This document shows, one piece after another, positions 1 to 9,133 of a stretch of DNA of 64,000 bases. Made by a program: the position numbers and the translations under genes. Origin of the DNA: Paramixta manurensis (lineage in GTDB: Bacteria; Pseudomonadota; Gammaproteobacteria; Enterobacterales; Enterobacteriaceae); contig NZ_CP054212.1 in assembly GCF_013285385.1 (NCBI RefSeq), forward strand, positions 2,108,001 to 2,172,000. Direction: 5' to 3'. Numbering within the stretch: position 1 is the stretch's first letter; the number at the start of each line of letters is the position of its first letter. The notes below the pieces were generated by a model. It did no database searches, had not been told where the DNA came from, and worked only from the letters and a program-made list of their open reading frames with translations.

Positions 1-366
1 CATATCTTTACCGTCATCGTGACAATTAGTTTATTTGTCCTGCGTTTCTACTGGTTACGTACCGGCTCCGCAATGCTGTCGCGCCGCTGGGTGCGCATTG
101 TGCCGCACCTTAACGATACGCTGCTGTTTATTTCCGGTATCTGTTTGGTACTGATCACGCATTTTTGGCCCTTTTCACCGCAGGGCGCATGGCTGACTGA
201 AAAGCTGTTTGGCGTTATCATCTATATCGCGCTTGGTGGTATTGTGTTGGGCAAACGGCCTCGTGCGGGTAAAACGCGCTGGCTGGCCTTTATTATTGCC
301 CTGGCGCTATTGTACGTAATCATTAAACTGGCTCTCACCAAAATACCACTATTGGGAATTGTATGA
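1..366 (+). CDS. sirB2: SirB2 family membrane protein (5' end outside window)
   Basis: Small integral membrane protein of the SirB2 family, whose biochemical role is unknown. The frame is open from base 1 (H-I-F-T-V...), and the family's N-terminal residues should lie just upstream, so the gene is cut by the window edge; the GTG at 19 is probably not the start. The visible part carries FVLRFYW, a conserved RWVRIVPH stretch, and about three hydrophobic segments ending in a C-terminal one. Its TGA overlaps the ATG of sirB1 by four bases, as expected for a translationally coupled sirB2-sirB1-kdsA operon that in E. coli follows hemA-prfA-prmC. The identification rests on sequence resemblance and gene order. 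Confidence 0.9.
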   Translation, partial: HIFTVIVTISLFVLRFYWLRTGSAMLSRRWVRIVPHLNDTLLFISGICLVLITHFWPFSPQGAWLTEKLFGVIIYIALGGIVLGKRPRAGKTRWLAFIIALALLYVIIKLALTKIPLLGIV

Positions 367-1172
367 CCTCCGTCGCCCACATCGATTTTTCCTCCACACC
401 GCTTTGTGAAGCGCTGATTGCCGCATCGTGCGCGATTCGTGACGATTTTCCTTCGGAGACAGTCGGCGCGCAGTTACGGTCAATGGTTGCGGAAGCGCGG
501 GTGTATATCGCAGCGGAGCAGCAGCAAGATCTGCGGCTGGAAAAACTGCTGGAGCTTTTCTATGGTCAGTGGGGGTTCGGCGGCGCTAGCGGCATCTATA
601 ATCTTTCCGACGCGCTGTGGCTCGATAACGTGCTAAAAAGCCGTCAGGGTACCGCGGTTTCGTTAGGGGTGATTTTATTGCACATTGCCGGCGAACTGGA
701 GTTACCGCTAATGCCCGTGATTTTCCCGACGCAGCTGATTCTGCGCGCTGACTGGCTGGATGGCGAAATGTGGTTGATTAATCCGTTTACCGGCGAAACG
801 CTTGATGAACATACGCTTGAAGTGTGGCTAAAAGGGAATATTAGCCCTACCGCCGAATTGTACGATGATGATTTGGATGAAGCCGAGTCCGTCACGGTTA
901 TCCGCAAGATGTTGGATACGCTGAAAGTGGCGCTGATGGAAGAGAAGCGCATGGAGATGGCGTTAAACGTCAGCCAGGTTTTGCTACAAATAGACCCGGA
1001 TGATCCGTATGAAATTCGCGATCGTGGGTTAATTTACGCGCAGCTTGAGTGTGAACACATTGCGCTAACCGATTTGATCTATTTTGTGGAGCAGTGCCCC
1101 GAAGATCCGGTTAGCGAGATGATCAAAGTACAGATTCACTCAATTGAACAGAAACAGGTCACGCTGCATTAA
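363..1172 (+). CDS. sirB1: SirB1 family protein (transglutaminase-like/TPR)
   Basis: 269-residue cytoplasmic protein of the SirB1 family, a transglutaminase-like fold followed by a helical TPR-like tail. The family is conserved next to kdsA in gamma-proteobacteria; the old link to invasion gene regulation in Salmonella does not define a biochemical activity. The central block with GVILLHIAGELELPLMPV and the acidic tail (IDPDDPYEIRDRG) are typical. Length equals the E. coli protein. It starts inside the stop codon of sirB2 (ATGA overlap) and ends 32 bases before kdsA, so the three genes probably form one transcript. Confidence 0.93.
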   Translation: MTSVAHIDFSSTPLCEALIAASCAIRDDFPSETVGAQLRSMVAEARVYIAAEQQQDLRLEKLLELFYGQWGFGGASGIYNLSDALWLDNVLKSRQGTAVSLGVILLHIAGELELPLMPVIFPTQLILRADWLDGEMWLINPFTGETLDEHTLEVWLKGNISPTAELYDDDLDEAESVTVIRKMLDTLKVALMEEKRMEMALNVSQVLLQIDPDDPYEIRDRGLIYAQLECEHIALTDLIYFVEQCPEDPVSEMIKVQIHSIEQKQVTLH

Positions 1173-1204
1173 TGCGCGTGGCCCTTGCTTAAAAAGGCGA
1201 AGGC

Positions 1205-2059
1205 ATGAAAGAAAAAGTAGTCAGCATTGGCGATATTAACGTCGCGAACGACCTGCCGTTTGTACTGTTTGGCGGTATGAACGTGCTTGAATCACGCGAT
1301 CTGGCAATGCGCATTTGTGAGCATTACGTCACCGTCACCGACAAGCTGGGCATCCCTTACGTATTCAAAGCCTCTTTTGATAAAGCAAACCGCTCCTCCA
1401 TTCGCTCCTATCGCGGGCCTGGCCTGGAAGAGGGTATGAAAATTTTCCAGGAGTTGAAACAGGCATTCGGGGTGAAAATTATTACCGATGTGCACGAAGC
1501 GGCGCAGGCGCAGCCGGTGGCGGATGTGGTAGACGTTATTCAGCTCCCGGCTTTTCTGGCGCGTCAAACCGATCTGGTTGAAGCGATGGCGAAAACCGGC
1601 GCGGTGATTAACGTGAAGAAACCGCAGTTTGTTAGCCCAGGCCAGATGGGGAACATCGTCGAGAAATTTGCAGAAGGCGGTAATGACAAAGTGATCCTGT
1701 GCGATCGCGGCGCCAACTTCGGCTACGACAATCTGGTTGTTGATATGCTCGGTTTTAACGTAATGAAAAAAGTCTCTAAAAACAGCCCGGTTATCTTCGA
1801 CGTCACCCACGCGCTGCAAACTCGCGATCCCTTTGGCGCGGCCTCCGGCGGACGTCGTGCGCAGGTTGGCGAACTGGCGCGCGCCGGTATGGCGGTAGGT
1901 ATCGCAGGGTTGTTTATTGAAGCGCATCCGGACCCGGAAAACGCCAAGTGTGATGGCCCGTCCGCGCTGCCATTAGATAAACTGGAGCCGTTCCTGGTAC
2001 AAATGAAAGCGATTGATGACTTAGTGAAATCCTTCCCTGAGCTGGACACCAGCCGCTAA
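1205..2059 (+). CDS. kdsA: KDO-8-phosphate synthase
   Basis: 3-deoxy-D-manno-octulosonate 8-phosphate synthase condenses phosphoenolpyruvate with arabinose 5-phosphate, giving the KDO precursor of the lipopolysaccharide inner core. It is a cytoplasmic TIM-barrel enzyme of the DAHP-synthase superfamily. Family signatures are visible: FKASFDKANRSS near residue 60, CDRGANFGYDNLVVDML in the middle and DVTHALQTRDPFGAASGG near residue 200. 284 residues is the normal full length. The start has a ribosome site (AAGGCGAAGG) directly upstream. It ends the sirB operon and faces chaA tail to tail. Confidence 0.98.
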   Translation: MKEKVVSIGDINVANDLPFVLFGGMNVLESRDLAMRICEHYVTVTDKLGIPYVFKASFDKANRSSIRSYRGPGLEEGMKIFQELKQAFGVKIITDVHEAAQAQPVADVVDVIQLPAFLARQTDLVEAMAKTGAVINVKKPQFVSPGQMGNIVEKFAEGGNDKVILCDRGANFGYDNLVVDMLGFNVMKKVSKNSPVIFDVTHALQTRDPFGAASGGRRAQVGELARAGMAVGIAGLFIEAHPDPENAKCDGPSALPLDKLEPFLVQMKAIDDLVKSFPELDTSR

Positions 2060-2070
2060 GCCTTTCTTAC

Positions 2071-2090
2071 GGCGTGGCGCCCGCCACGCC
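2071..2090. terminator. Hairpin between convergent kdsA and chaA
   Basis: GGCGTGGCG and CGCCACGCC form a GC-rich stem in the 38-base gap between the two stops. No clear U-tract follows on either strand, so it may act as an RNA-stabilising or Rho-assisted end rather than a classic intrinsic terminator. Confidence 0.5.
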
Positions 2091-2097
2091 GCCTTAC

Positions 2098-3195
2098 TTA
2101 TAGCATTATCGTCATCAAATACCCGACAAATAACGCCAGATGTGCCGCGCCATTCAACACGTTGGTTCGACCGGTTGAGAAGGAGATATGGCACAAAATC
2201 AGTACCGCGCTCATGATCACCATATGCGGTGGCTCAAGGCCAAATACTAATTGCTGACCGGTGAAAGTAGCAATCAACGTCACCACCGGCACGGTTAGCG
2301 AAATGGTTGCCAGCACCGAACCGAAAAACAGGTTCATTGCGCGCTGTACCTGGTTTGCCAATACCGCTTTAATGGCTCCCAAACCTTCCGGTGACAGGAT
2401 CAACAGTGCGACAAGGAACCCGGTGAACTGTTGTGGCGCATTGAGTTCGGTTAACAGATGCTCAAGCGGCCCGGCATTCATTTTGGTCACCGCAATCACC
2501 GCCACTAAATGTACAATTAGCCAAAGTGTATGCCAGAGGCTACTGTGCGCCGACGGTTTACCATGGTGCGGGTCGCCATCATCGCTCTCATCCTCATGCT
2601 CATAAATAAACAAGTTTTGGTGGGTTTTGGTCTGAATTACCAGAAACACGCCATACATCGCGGCGGAAATGGCGGAGACCAATAAGGCCTGACCGGTAGT
2701 AAAGTCGCCGCCAGGCAACGCGTTAGGGAACACCAAAACCAAAATTGCCAGCGGAAAAATGGCAATCATATATTGTTTAAGACCCACCAGATTTAGATAC
2801 TGCGTGGCGAATTTCCTGCCGCCCAACAGTAGGGCAAACCCCACCAGGCCGGAAGTGACGATCATAATAATCGAGTAGAGCGTATCGCGCATCAACGCAG
2901 GCGCCGCGCCGCCGGTTGCCATCAGCGCAGAAATGAGGCTAACTTCCAGTATCACCACCGAAAGAGAGAGGATCAGCGAGCCATAGGGTTCACCCAGCCG
3001 GTGAGCCAGCACATCCGCATGTCGCACCACGCTGAACGCGCTGCAAAGAATGCCGACCAGGGCTAACAAATTAATGCCGATAATTAAGGGCAATGAGGTA
3101 GAGGAGCCCCAGAGCGCCAATACCACCAGAGCGATAATCGGGAAGAGTAGTGAATACTCGGTATGGCGAGTTTTTGTGCTCTCATGCGCACCCAT
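2098..3195 (-). CDS. chaA: Sodium-potassium/proton antiporter ChaA
   Basis: Inner-membrane cation/proton antiporter (Ca2+, Na+ and K+ for H+) of the CaCA superfamily, active at alkaline pH and high salt in E. coli. 365 residues, about eleven hydrophobic segments, split by a charged cytoplasmic loop near residues 200-215 rich in Asp/Glu/His (EHEDESDDGDPHHGKPS). The conserved acidic alpha-repeat motifs are SVVILEVSLISALM in the first half and LLILSPEGLGAIKAVL in the second. A strong ribosome site (AAGGAG) precedes the ATG. It is divergent from chaB, as in E. coli. Confidence 0.96.
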   Translation of the reverse strand: MGAHESTKTRHTEYSLLFPIIALVVLALWGSSTSLPLIIGINLLALVGILCSAFSVVRHADVLAHRLGEPYGSLILSLSVVILEVSLISALMATGGAAPALMRDTLYSIIMIVTSGLVGFALLLGGRKFATQYLNLVGLKQYMIAIFPLAILVLVFPNALPGGDFTTGQALLVSAISAAMYGVFLVIQTKTHQNLFIYEHEDESDDGDPHHGKPSAHSSLWHTLWLIVHLVAVIAVTKMNAGPLEHLLTELNAPQQFTGFLVALLILSPEGLGAIKAVLANQVQRAMNLFFGSVLATISLTVPVVTLIATFTGQQLVFGLEPPHMVIMSAVLILCHISFSTGRTNVLNGAAHLALFVGYLMTIML

Positions 3196-3529
3196 AGGCG
3201 GGCTCTCCTTTTGTGTCCTGAAAAGCGGAATTAAATAAGAGCCGGTCGGCCCTGTATTATTATGGTGTTAAATTGCTCTTATCACTGGAAATAGTGTAAC
3301 GGGTCAATCAATAAAAAGGACTTTTTTTACCAAAGTTTACCCCTTGACATGATATTGCCTTAAAGCGGATATTTTTACTGCTTATCTGCGTTATCTTAGG
3401 GTTAATGAAGAGGTTAAAAAGCCTGCTTTACATTTTTCCTCACGCCAGTCTGAGTTGAATAACCCGCTACGCCTTGAACTCTCCGTACAGTGGTCCATGC
3501 TTTAAAGACCAATGAAAGGAGGTTTGATT
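3196..3529 (+). promoter_or_regulatory. chaA/chaB divergent intergenic region with candidate promoter
   Basis: 334 bases without a gene. A perfect -35 hexamer TTGACA at 3344-3349 followed after 18 bases by GATATT (3368-3373) is a plausible chaB promoter; the -10 box is poor. The part nearer chaA is AT-rich and probably contains its promoter, but I cannot place it. No repeat or RNA gene was recognised. Confidence 0.35.
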
Positions 3530-3760
3530 ATGCCTTATCAATCAAAAAACGCACTGCCCGATAGCGTGAAAAACGTGCTCCCCGCGCATGCACAGGAAAT
3601 CTATCAGCAAGCGTTTAACCATGCCTGGGATGAGTATCAAGAGAAAAAGGATCGGCGCGGCAATGAGTCGCGCGAAGAGGTGTCGCACAAAGTGGCCTGG
3701 TCTGCGGTAAAAAGTAAGTATGAAAAAGGCGACGATGATAAGTGGCACCCGAAGCATTAA
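3530..3760 (+). CDS. chaB: ChaB family protein
   Basis: 76-residue cytoplasmic protein of the ChaB family, historically called a regulator of the ChaA antiporter; its mechanism is not established. The ATG at 3530 is chosen because a near-perfect Shine-Dalgarno (AAAGGAGG) ends seven bases before it; the in-frame ATG at 3512 lies inside or ahead of that site. From 3530 the protein has the family length and the typical ends MPYQSKNALPDSVKNVLP and KGDDDKWHPKH, with REEVSHKVAWSAVK in between. Confidence 0.93.
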   Translation: MPYQSKNALPDSVKNVLPAHAQEIYQQAFNHAWDEYQEKKDRRGNESREEVSHKVAWSAVKSKYEKGDDDKWHPKH

Positions 3761-4008
3761 GCCATCATCTATTCGGTGAGGTTCTGTTGGCGAGCGGTGG
3801 CTCGCCAACCATAATCGGTTTTTCTTATCGTAGTGGGCCAATCTCGATTCTCTCCTCATTTTTTCTTCTGTGATCCACTTCAAACTTGAAAGCTATCCCG
3901 GAAATGAATAAGGTCATTAATAGCTGGCGAAACACCAGGTCTCAATACTGTTCTCATCAGGAGGGATGAGGAAGTCAGGCGCAGGGAGGGCAAGCTGAGG
4001 AGAAAAGG

Positions 4009-4686
4009 GTGTTAACGCGAGAATTCTTATTAAAAGCAGACTGTAAAACCGCTTTTGGCGATATCGAAGACTCGCTGTTATGGACCGGGGAACAGCGTGC
4101 CGCCTCGCTTGCCGCGACGTTGGCGTGCCGCCCGGATAACAGCCCGGTATGGATTTTCGGCTATGGGTCATTAATGTGGAATCCGGTGTTTGAAGCGGAA
4201 GAAATTGCCGCTGCCACGCTTAATGGCTGGCATCGGGCCTTTTGTTTGCGGTTAACCGCTGGTCGCGGCACCGCCAGCCAACCCGGCCGTATGCTGGCGC
4301 TGAAGCAGGGCGGTAAAACCAGCGGTCTGGCCTTCTGTTTACCCGAAGCGCGGTTGCATGATGAGCTGGAGTTGTTGTGGAAGCGCGAAATGGTCACTGG
4401 CTGTTATTTGCCGACGTGGTGCGATTTATTGCTGGATGATGGCAGAAAGGTTACCGCGCTGGTGTTTGTGATGGACCCGCGTCACCCTTTGTATGAGGCC
4501 GATACCTGCGTGACCACCATCGCCCCGTTAATTGCACGTGCCAGCGGCCCGCTGGGTACTAATGCGCAATACCTTTTCTCGCTGGAGCAAGAGTTAGTTA
4601 AGCGCGGCATGGACGATGAGTGTTTGCGTGATTTAGTACAGCAGGTGCGCGAGTTGCAGGTGAATCACCATCACTTACAGGGGTAG
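4009..4686 (+). CDS. chaC: Glutathione-specific gamma-glutamylcyclotransferase
   Basis: Cytoplasmic enzyme that cleaves glutathione to 5-oxoproline and Cys-Gly. The substrate-binding loop FGYGSLMWNP is at about residues 48-57, the expected place, and the catalytic Glu lies in the KREMVTGCYLPTWC region. 225 residues is the usual length. The start is GTG at 4009, preceded by GAGGAGAAAAG. The 3761-4008 gap after chaB holds no other gene. In E. coli ychN and ychO follow; here a T6SS fragment follows. Confidence 0.95.
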   Translation: MLTREFLLKADCKTAFGDIEDSLLWTGEQRAASLAATLACRPDNSPVWIFGYGSLMWNPVFEAEEIAAATLNGWHRAFCLRLTAGRGTASQPGRMLALKQGGKTSGLAFCLPEARLHDELELLWKREMVTGCYLPTWCDLLLDDGRKVTALVFVMDPRHPLYEADTCVTTIAPLIARASGPLGTNAQYLFSLEQELVKRGMDDECLRDLVQQVRELQVNHHHLQG

Positions 4687-4721
4687 AGCGAGCCTGATGC
4701 GGCTCGCTGATGTGCGCGAAT

Positions 4722-6134
4722 TCACTGGGACGAGGGGTTAATCAGCCAGGTTCCCGCTTTATCGATGGTTAATGTTTGGCGGCGAACCTGATTTTGCTGG
4801 TGAACTTCAACCTGATATTGGCCCGCCGCTAACTTCAACGTAGCAAAACCATTCTCAGCGGTCGTCGCCTGCCAGGCTTTGCCGTTGATTTGCAGCGTTT
4901 CACCATTTTTCAATTTGAGATAGACCGTGGCTATTTGCTGGCTGGCCGCAGCGGCGGAAGGCGCGGTTTCACGCCCGCCAGTTTGGGTGGACGACAGGTC
5001 GGTAGGGTTATCGCCGTGGTTAATAAACACCGTTAGCCCGATCACCGCCAATAGCGCCGCGCCGCTTAGAAGTAACAGCGGTGCTGAGAGGCGCCGAGTG
5101 GTGCGCGGCGTCAATGGCTCGGCCTGCGGCGCAGAGTGATTGACCGCCAACACCACCGGTTCTGGCGCATTAATGACTTCACTTTCCGGCAGCACTTCCG
5201 CGGGCGTGACCGCCGACACCAATTCTTGAACTTCGCTCACCGGTAAATCAATCAGCGCGGCAAAGGCGTCAATTGATTGCGGCCGATCCTCGGCTTTCAT
5301 CATTAACGAGCGATCAATTGCGTGTAAGAGTGCTAATGAGTACCCGGCGGGCGCCTGTTCGGCCAGCGGTTGATAGCTATCTTCAATACAACGCACCACG
5401 CTAACCGGCGGCGGCGCGCCGGTGATCAGCGTATGCAACACGGCGCCGAGCGCGTAAATATCGGTCCACGGGCCTTGCTCGCTATCACTCTCCTCACTGT
5501 ACTGCTCCAGAGGGGCGTAGCCTGGTTTCAGCATGATTTCCGTTTCATCTGATAAATTGCCGATCTCCTTACGCGCAGAACCGAAATCCAGTAATACCGG
5601 CAGTTGGCTATCTTGAATTTGAATATTGTCGAGTGCGATATCGCGGTGTAAATAGCCGGCCTGATGAATAGTACTAATTGCGCCGAACAGTGGCGGTAAG
5701 AGCTGACGAATCCACGCTTCATTAATGGTTTCGGGACGGGTTTGTTGCCACTCTTTGAGCGTCATACCGCTGTAGTAGAGGGTTCCCATATAGGCAGTGC
5801 CATTTTCTTCCCAGAAACGCAGTACGTGCAATAACCCCGGATGATTGAAACGCGCCAGTAAGCGGGCTTCCTGAATAAAACTGTGTAGCCCGGCAGTAAA
5901 GAGTTTCTGGTGACGTTCGCTGCGCAACGCCAGAGAAAGGTCCGCTTTGCGTACCGCCAGCGAAACCGGCATGTACTCTTTGATGGCGATGGTTCGTTCC
6001 AGCAAGTGATCCCAGGCGCGATAGACAATGCCGAACCCGCCGCCGCCGATAACTTCCTTAATCTCAAACTCATTAAAACGGTGTCCCGCCGCTAACGCGT
6101 TAGGAACGGTTTTATTATTTTCATTTGCCGACAT
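4722..6134 (-). CDS. T6SS-associated Ser/Thr protein kinase, PpkA-like
   Basis: Membrane-anchored Hanks-type kinase of the kind that controls T6SS assembly by phosphorylating an FHA protein. Kinase features: glycine loop GGGGFG (30-35), Lys52 in AIKEY, catalytic YLHRDIALDN (Asp165, Asn170), DFG (183-185) and APLEQY in the activation segment. A linker leads to one transmembrane helix (about 351-371) and a small periplasmic beta-rich domain reminiscent of PEGA repeats (GQYQVEVHQ). All catalytic residues are present, so it looks active. The ATG at 6134 is preferred over an in-frame GTG nine bases upstream because of the GAGAG site. It is the last gene of the cluster; the partner phosphatase and FHA protein are encoded upstream. 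Symbol ppkA would fit by role. Confidence 0.88.
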   Translation of the reverse strand: MSANENNKTVPNALAAGHRFNEFEIKEVIGGGGFGIVYRAWDHLLERTIAIKEYMPVSLAVRKADLSLALRSERHQKLFTAGLHSFIQEARLLARFNHPGLLHVLRFWEENGTAYMGTLYYSGMTLKEWQQTRPETINEAWIRQLLPPLFGAISTIHQAGYLHRDIALDNIQIQDSQLPVLLDFGSARKEIGNLSDETEIMLKPGYAPLEQYSEESDSEQGPWTDIYALGAVLHTLITGAPPPVSVVRCIEDSYQPLAEQAPAGYSLALLHAIDRSLMMKAEDRPQSIDAFAALIDLPVSEVQELVSAVTPAEVLPESEVINAPEPVVLAVNHSAPQAEPLTPRTTRRLSAPLLLLSGAALLAVIGLTVFINHGDNPTDLSSTQTGGRETAPSAAAASQQIATVYLKLKNGETLQINGKAWQATTAENGFATLKLAAGQYQVEVHQQNQVRRQTLTIDKAGTWLINPSSQ

Positions 6135-6189
6135 AGTTGCCACTCTCTGAGCGCTTACCGCCTGCGCAGTGCAAGCGGTACGCCTGCAA

Positions 6190-7140
6190 TTAATTAACGG
6201 TACGGTACGCGCCTATCGCCGGGTCGGCGAGGTCGGCATGTAAATCATCGACCAGTAAAACGGTCAGTTTCTGTCGCGCATCAACATAGGTTGACCAGTT
6301 TTTTTTGGTTTCATCGACGCGGCTTTTTACCGTTGCCACATTTTGCGCATCGCCTTTATCCATTTTTATCAGTAGCGCGCCATTAAATGCCCAAGCGTGA
6401 AGCGCAGGGTTAAAGGGAAGAAGTAGCCAACTACCCGCCGCGCCGCTCTGTGCGACAACCATCCGCTGCTGGTTGACTGCGACGATCTTCAATTCGTTGG
6501 CCTTTGGCGCCAGCCCGACCAGCGGGTAACCGTGATAAAAACTAACCGCGACAGGGGTCGTTTTACCGTTGCGGGTCAGTGACAGTGAGGTTTTTCCCTC
6601 CAGCCAACCGTCGGAAGAGCAGCTCAACGCATGGTCGTCCGGAATAAACAGGGCCTGGCTATCTTGATGCCAGGCAGTGCGAAACCCACAACCGCCTGGT
6701 AGGGTGAAGCGCGGCAACGGCGTGGTATCCGCCGGGCGTGATAAATCCAGCGGCGCGGCGTTACCGGCATCGGCTGCTTCGGTAGCGTCAGCGGTCACGA
6801 TCAGACGCCAGTTTTGTTCTTTCGCCGCAGTACCGCTGGCTAATACGGAACCTTGCTTATTGGTCATTTGCCATGGTAACTCTTCCAGTTTCCCGCACTG
6901 GTTAGCGAGCAGGGTTCCGACGCGAGGTAAAAAATTGGTCAATACGTTGGAGGTCTTACTCTCACCGGAAACAATGCGCAGGGGGAGCGTTTCGGTACAC
7001 CAATCGTCAGGGGCGCTACTGTCGACATTATCAATATATACTTCAAGCGCCAGGCTAGGCGAATAGACTACGCGATAATCCTCTGCGTGGACGGCAGAAG
7101 CCATCAGTAAAGTGATAATGCCGGACAGCCAGTATTTCAT
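6190..7140 (-). CDS. Exported protein of unknown function in the T6SS cluster
   Basis: 316 residues with a clear signal peptide (MKYWLSGIITLLMASAVHA, cut before EDY). No transmembrane helix follows, so the mature protein is predicted periplasmic. I recognise no catalytic motif or named domain. Five or so cysteines (for example DDWCTET, NQCGKLEE, GGCGFRT, ALSCSSD) could form disulfides. It lies between the PP2C phosphatase (14-base gap) and the PpkA-like kinase (55 bases). Because that kinase has a periplasmic domain, a role as its periplasmic sensor or partner is conceivable, but this is inference only. A good ribosome site (AAGGAAAG) supports the start. Confidence 0.75.
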   Translation of the reverse strand: MKYWLSGIITLLMASAVHAEDYRVVYSPSLALEVYIDNVDSSAPDDWCTETLPLRIVSGESKTSNVLTNFLPRVGTLLANQCGKLEELPWQMTNKQGSVLASGTAAKEQNWRLIVTADATEAADAGNAAPLDLSRPADTTPLPRFTLPGGCGFRTAWHQDSQALFIPDDHALSCSSDGWLEGKTSLSLTRNGKTTPVAVSFYHGYPLVGLAPKANELKIVAVNQQRMVVAQSGAAGSWLLLPFNPALHAWAFNGALLIKMDKGDAQNVATVKSRVDETKKNWSTYVDARQKLTVLLVDDLHADLADPAIGAYRTVN

Positions 7141-7154
7141 ATCTTTCCTTGGTG

Positions 7155-7931
7155 TTAATCGCGAGGCGGCAAAACGCGTGCCGAATCAACCGATGAAAAC
7201 AACAGCGTTGCGTCTTGCGGCGAACCCAGCCAGACGGCAACAGCGCTTAAATTATCACTTTTGGCGCTGCGGTTGACCACTTCTTGCATCAGTGAAAGCC
7301 ACTCATCACAGTCTGATACCATCCTCAACGCTTGTTCCATTTCGGCGGTAGCAATGTTCAGCCAGAAGCCATCAGAGCAGATTAAAAAGGCATCGCCATC
7401 TTCCAGCGATTGCAACTCACTATAGGTGGCCCCGCGCTCCGCTTCCGCACCTAACGCATTATAAAGTAAATTGCTGTTAATTCCGGCATTTTCATAACCC
7501 GCTTCTCTCATTTGCTGCGCCAGACTATGGTCACGGGTAACCTGATGAAGGTAGCCGCGCCGAAAGTGATAAACCCGGCTATCGCCCGCGTGCGCCCACC
7601 ATCCAAGCAGGTGAACGCGGTCAATAAATAGCGCGGCAAGGGTGGTGCTCATCTGCGAAAATTTCGGATTAATCCGTTGTTGTTCCCGTATCGCCAACCG
7701 ACAGTTTTCAATCGCTTGTTGAGTTTGCGCCGGGCCAAGAAGGCGATCGCCATCCAGTTGGGAGAGTAACGTGTCACAGGCGGTCTTGGCGGCGATCTGG
7801 CCACCCGCTAACCCTGCCACGCCATCACAGACCACGAAACAGCCGCTGTGCTCGCCAAGCAAGGTACCGAGCCGGTCTTGATTAGTCTCGCGCGCGCCCT
7901 GCTGCGTAATGCTGGCAAAAGTTATATTCAT
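7155..7931 (-). CDS. pppA: T6SS-associated PP2C-family Ser/Thr phosphatase, PppA-like
   Basis: 258-residue cytoplasmic metal-dependent phosphatase, expected to reverse phosphorylation by the PpkA-like kinase. PP2C motifs are in order: ARETNQDRLG (metal Asp19), VVCDGVAGLAGGQIA (Asp36-Gly37), AHAGDSRVYHFR, LICSDGFW and SDNLSAVAVW (last metal Asp). The start overlaps the stop of the FHA gene by four bases (ATGA), implying translational coupling. Spacing to the exported unknown gene downstream is 14 bases. Confidence 0.92.
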   Translation of the reverse strand: MNITFASITQQGARETNQDRLGTLLGEHSGCFVVCDGVAGLAGGQIAAKTACDTLLSQLDGDRLLGPAQTQQAIENCRLAIREQQRINPKFSQMSTTLAALFIDRVHLLGWWAHAGDSRVYHFRRGYLHQVTRDHSLAQQMREAGYENAGINSNLLYNALGAEAERGATYSELQSLEDGDAFLICSDGFWLNIATAEMEQALRMVSDCDEWLSLMQEVVNRSAKSDNLSAVAVWLGSPQDATLLFSSVDSARVLPPRD

Positions 7932-9094
7932 TCATTAGCCGCTTTGGTTTGAGAATCTTTATACTGATTGACTTCGGCATCATAAGCGTGCAAAAACGCC
8001 TCACCGAATAAGGTATGAAAATCATCTTCTATTTCGCCAGCGGTACGCTGATAGTTGCGGATAAAAAAGTCCCACATCGCCGCCTTCCGCGCACCGGGAA
8101 AGCGCAACTTCGCCGTTAGCCCATCCTGGCGTGCGCTCTCTTCCAAACGCTGTGGATTAAACGATTGCAGCATAGCGGCGATGATGGCGCGGATCCCGGC
8201 AATCATCCCGAGCTGGTGGGCTTGTAAATCCACCAACGCATCGCGCACCGCTTGCTCTGGCTGCATGAACCCCGGCATTTGGCTCTGATACATCTGCATC
8301 AAGACGGTTTTGCCGGAGGGCAAAATTTTAAACGGGTTGTTGGCTTCATTCAGGATCATGGTCATTTCCGCTTTCACACCACGTTTGAGGATCGAGCGGG
8401 AAGAGAGCAGGGCAACCGTTCCCTGAGAGAATAGGCTCAGCATACGGCCAGTCATACGCATTTGTTCTTCGCTGAGCGGAATCGGATTTTGTCCGCTATC
8501 AAGCCCCATACCGTCGAGCAACGCCTGAATCAATTTCTCCTCGCTGACCGGCGCGACAGGCTCTTCCTGCTCACGCGGATGTCGGGGAACCGGGTCGATA
8601 TCCAGCCGCGCGCCGCTGCTTTTTGTCGCTCGGGGACTACTGGCATCAATAAACTGGCCGTGATGCGTTGGCGTAATAATGGGCGCCTCGGGCTGCAAAA
8701 TGCCGAGCGGATCGCGCGGCGCATCCTGCTGTTCGCTGAATAACGACAGTGGGTCGACCGCCTCCGCTTTCGGCGTCGCCTGATGCGCAGGGTCGCTGAC
8801 CTCAATCTGATAGTCGCCAATACCTAACCTGTCGCCGTGATGGAGTAGCACCTGACGGCCACGTTCGAGCGGCATACCGTTGAGCACCACCGACGTGACG
8901 CTGCCACGGTTGGTGAGCCGACAGTGATTATCGGATGAAATATGAATTAATGCCTGCAGACGTGAAATCGCCCGGCTCTCATCAGGTAACACCAAATCAT
9001 TATCCTGGCTGCGACCAATGGTTCCGCCGGGCGGCGCAAAATCCACCGCAGTGGTCGGTAACCTTGTCTCGCTTTGCACTATGGTAAATCGCAT
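7928..9094 (-). CDS. tagH: T6SS-associated FHA-domain protein TagH
   Basis: 388 residues. The N-terminal FHA domain (about 1-100) has the phosphothreonine-binding signature GGTIGRSQDNDLVLPD, SRLQALIH and NGMPLERG. A Pro/Asp-rich linker follows, then the C-terminal domain specific to T6SS FHA proteins, with helices around GMIAGIRAIIAAMLQSFNP and the end FLHAYDAEVNQYKDS. In Pseudomonas the equivalent Fha1 is the substrate of PpkA and is needed for system assembly. The gene order tagF-tagH-pppA supports the same circuit here. Confidence 0.92.
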   Translation of the reverse strand: MRFTIVQSETRLPTTAVDFAPPGGTIGRSQDNDLVLPDESRAISRLQALIHISSDNHCRLTNRGSVTSVVLNGMPLERGRQVLLHHGDRLGIGDYQIEVSDPAHQATPKAEAVDPLSLFSEQQDAPRDPLGILQPEAPIITPTHHGQFIDASSPRATKSSGARLDIDPVPRHPREQEEPVAPVSEEKLIQALLDGMGLDSGQNPIPLSEEQMRMTGRMLSLFSQGTVALLSSRSILKRGVKAEMTMILNEANNPFKILPSGKTVLMQMYQSQMPGFMQPEQAVRDALVDLQAHQLGMIAGIRAIIAAMLQSFNPQRLEESARQDGLTAKLRFPGARKAAMWDFFIRNYQRTAGEIEDDFHTLFGEAFLHAYDAEVNQYKDSQTKAANE

Positions 9095-9133
9095 GAAATT
9101 TCCCGCATCAAAAGGTCTGGACCGCGCAAGACG

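Noticed and set aside
1292..1927. 211-codon open frame antisense to kdsA
   Set aside because: It lies wholly within the well-supported kdsA gene and its translation has no family resemblance; shadow of the high-GC third-position pattern.
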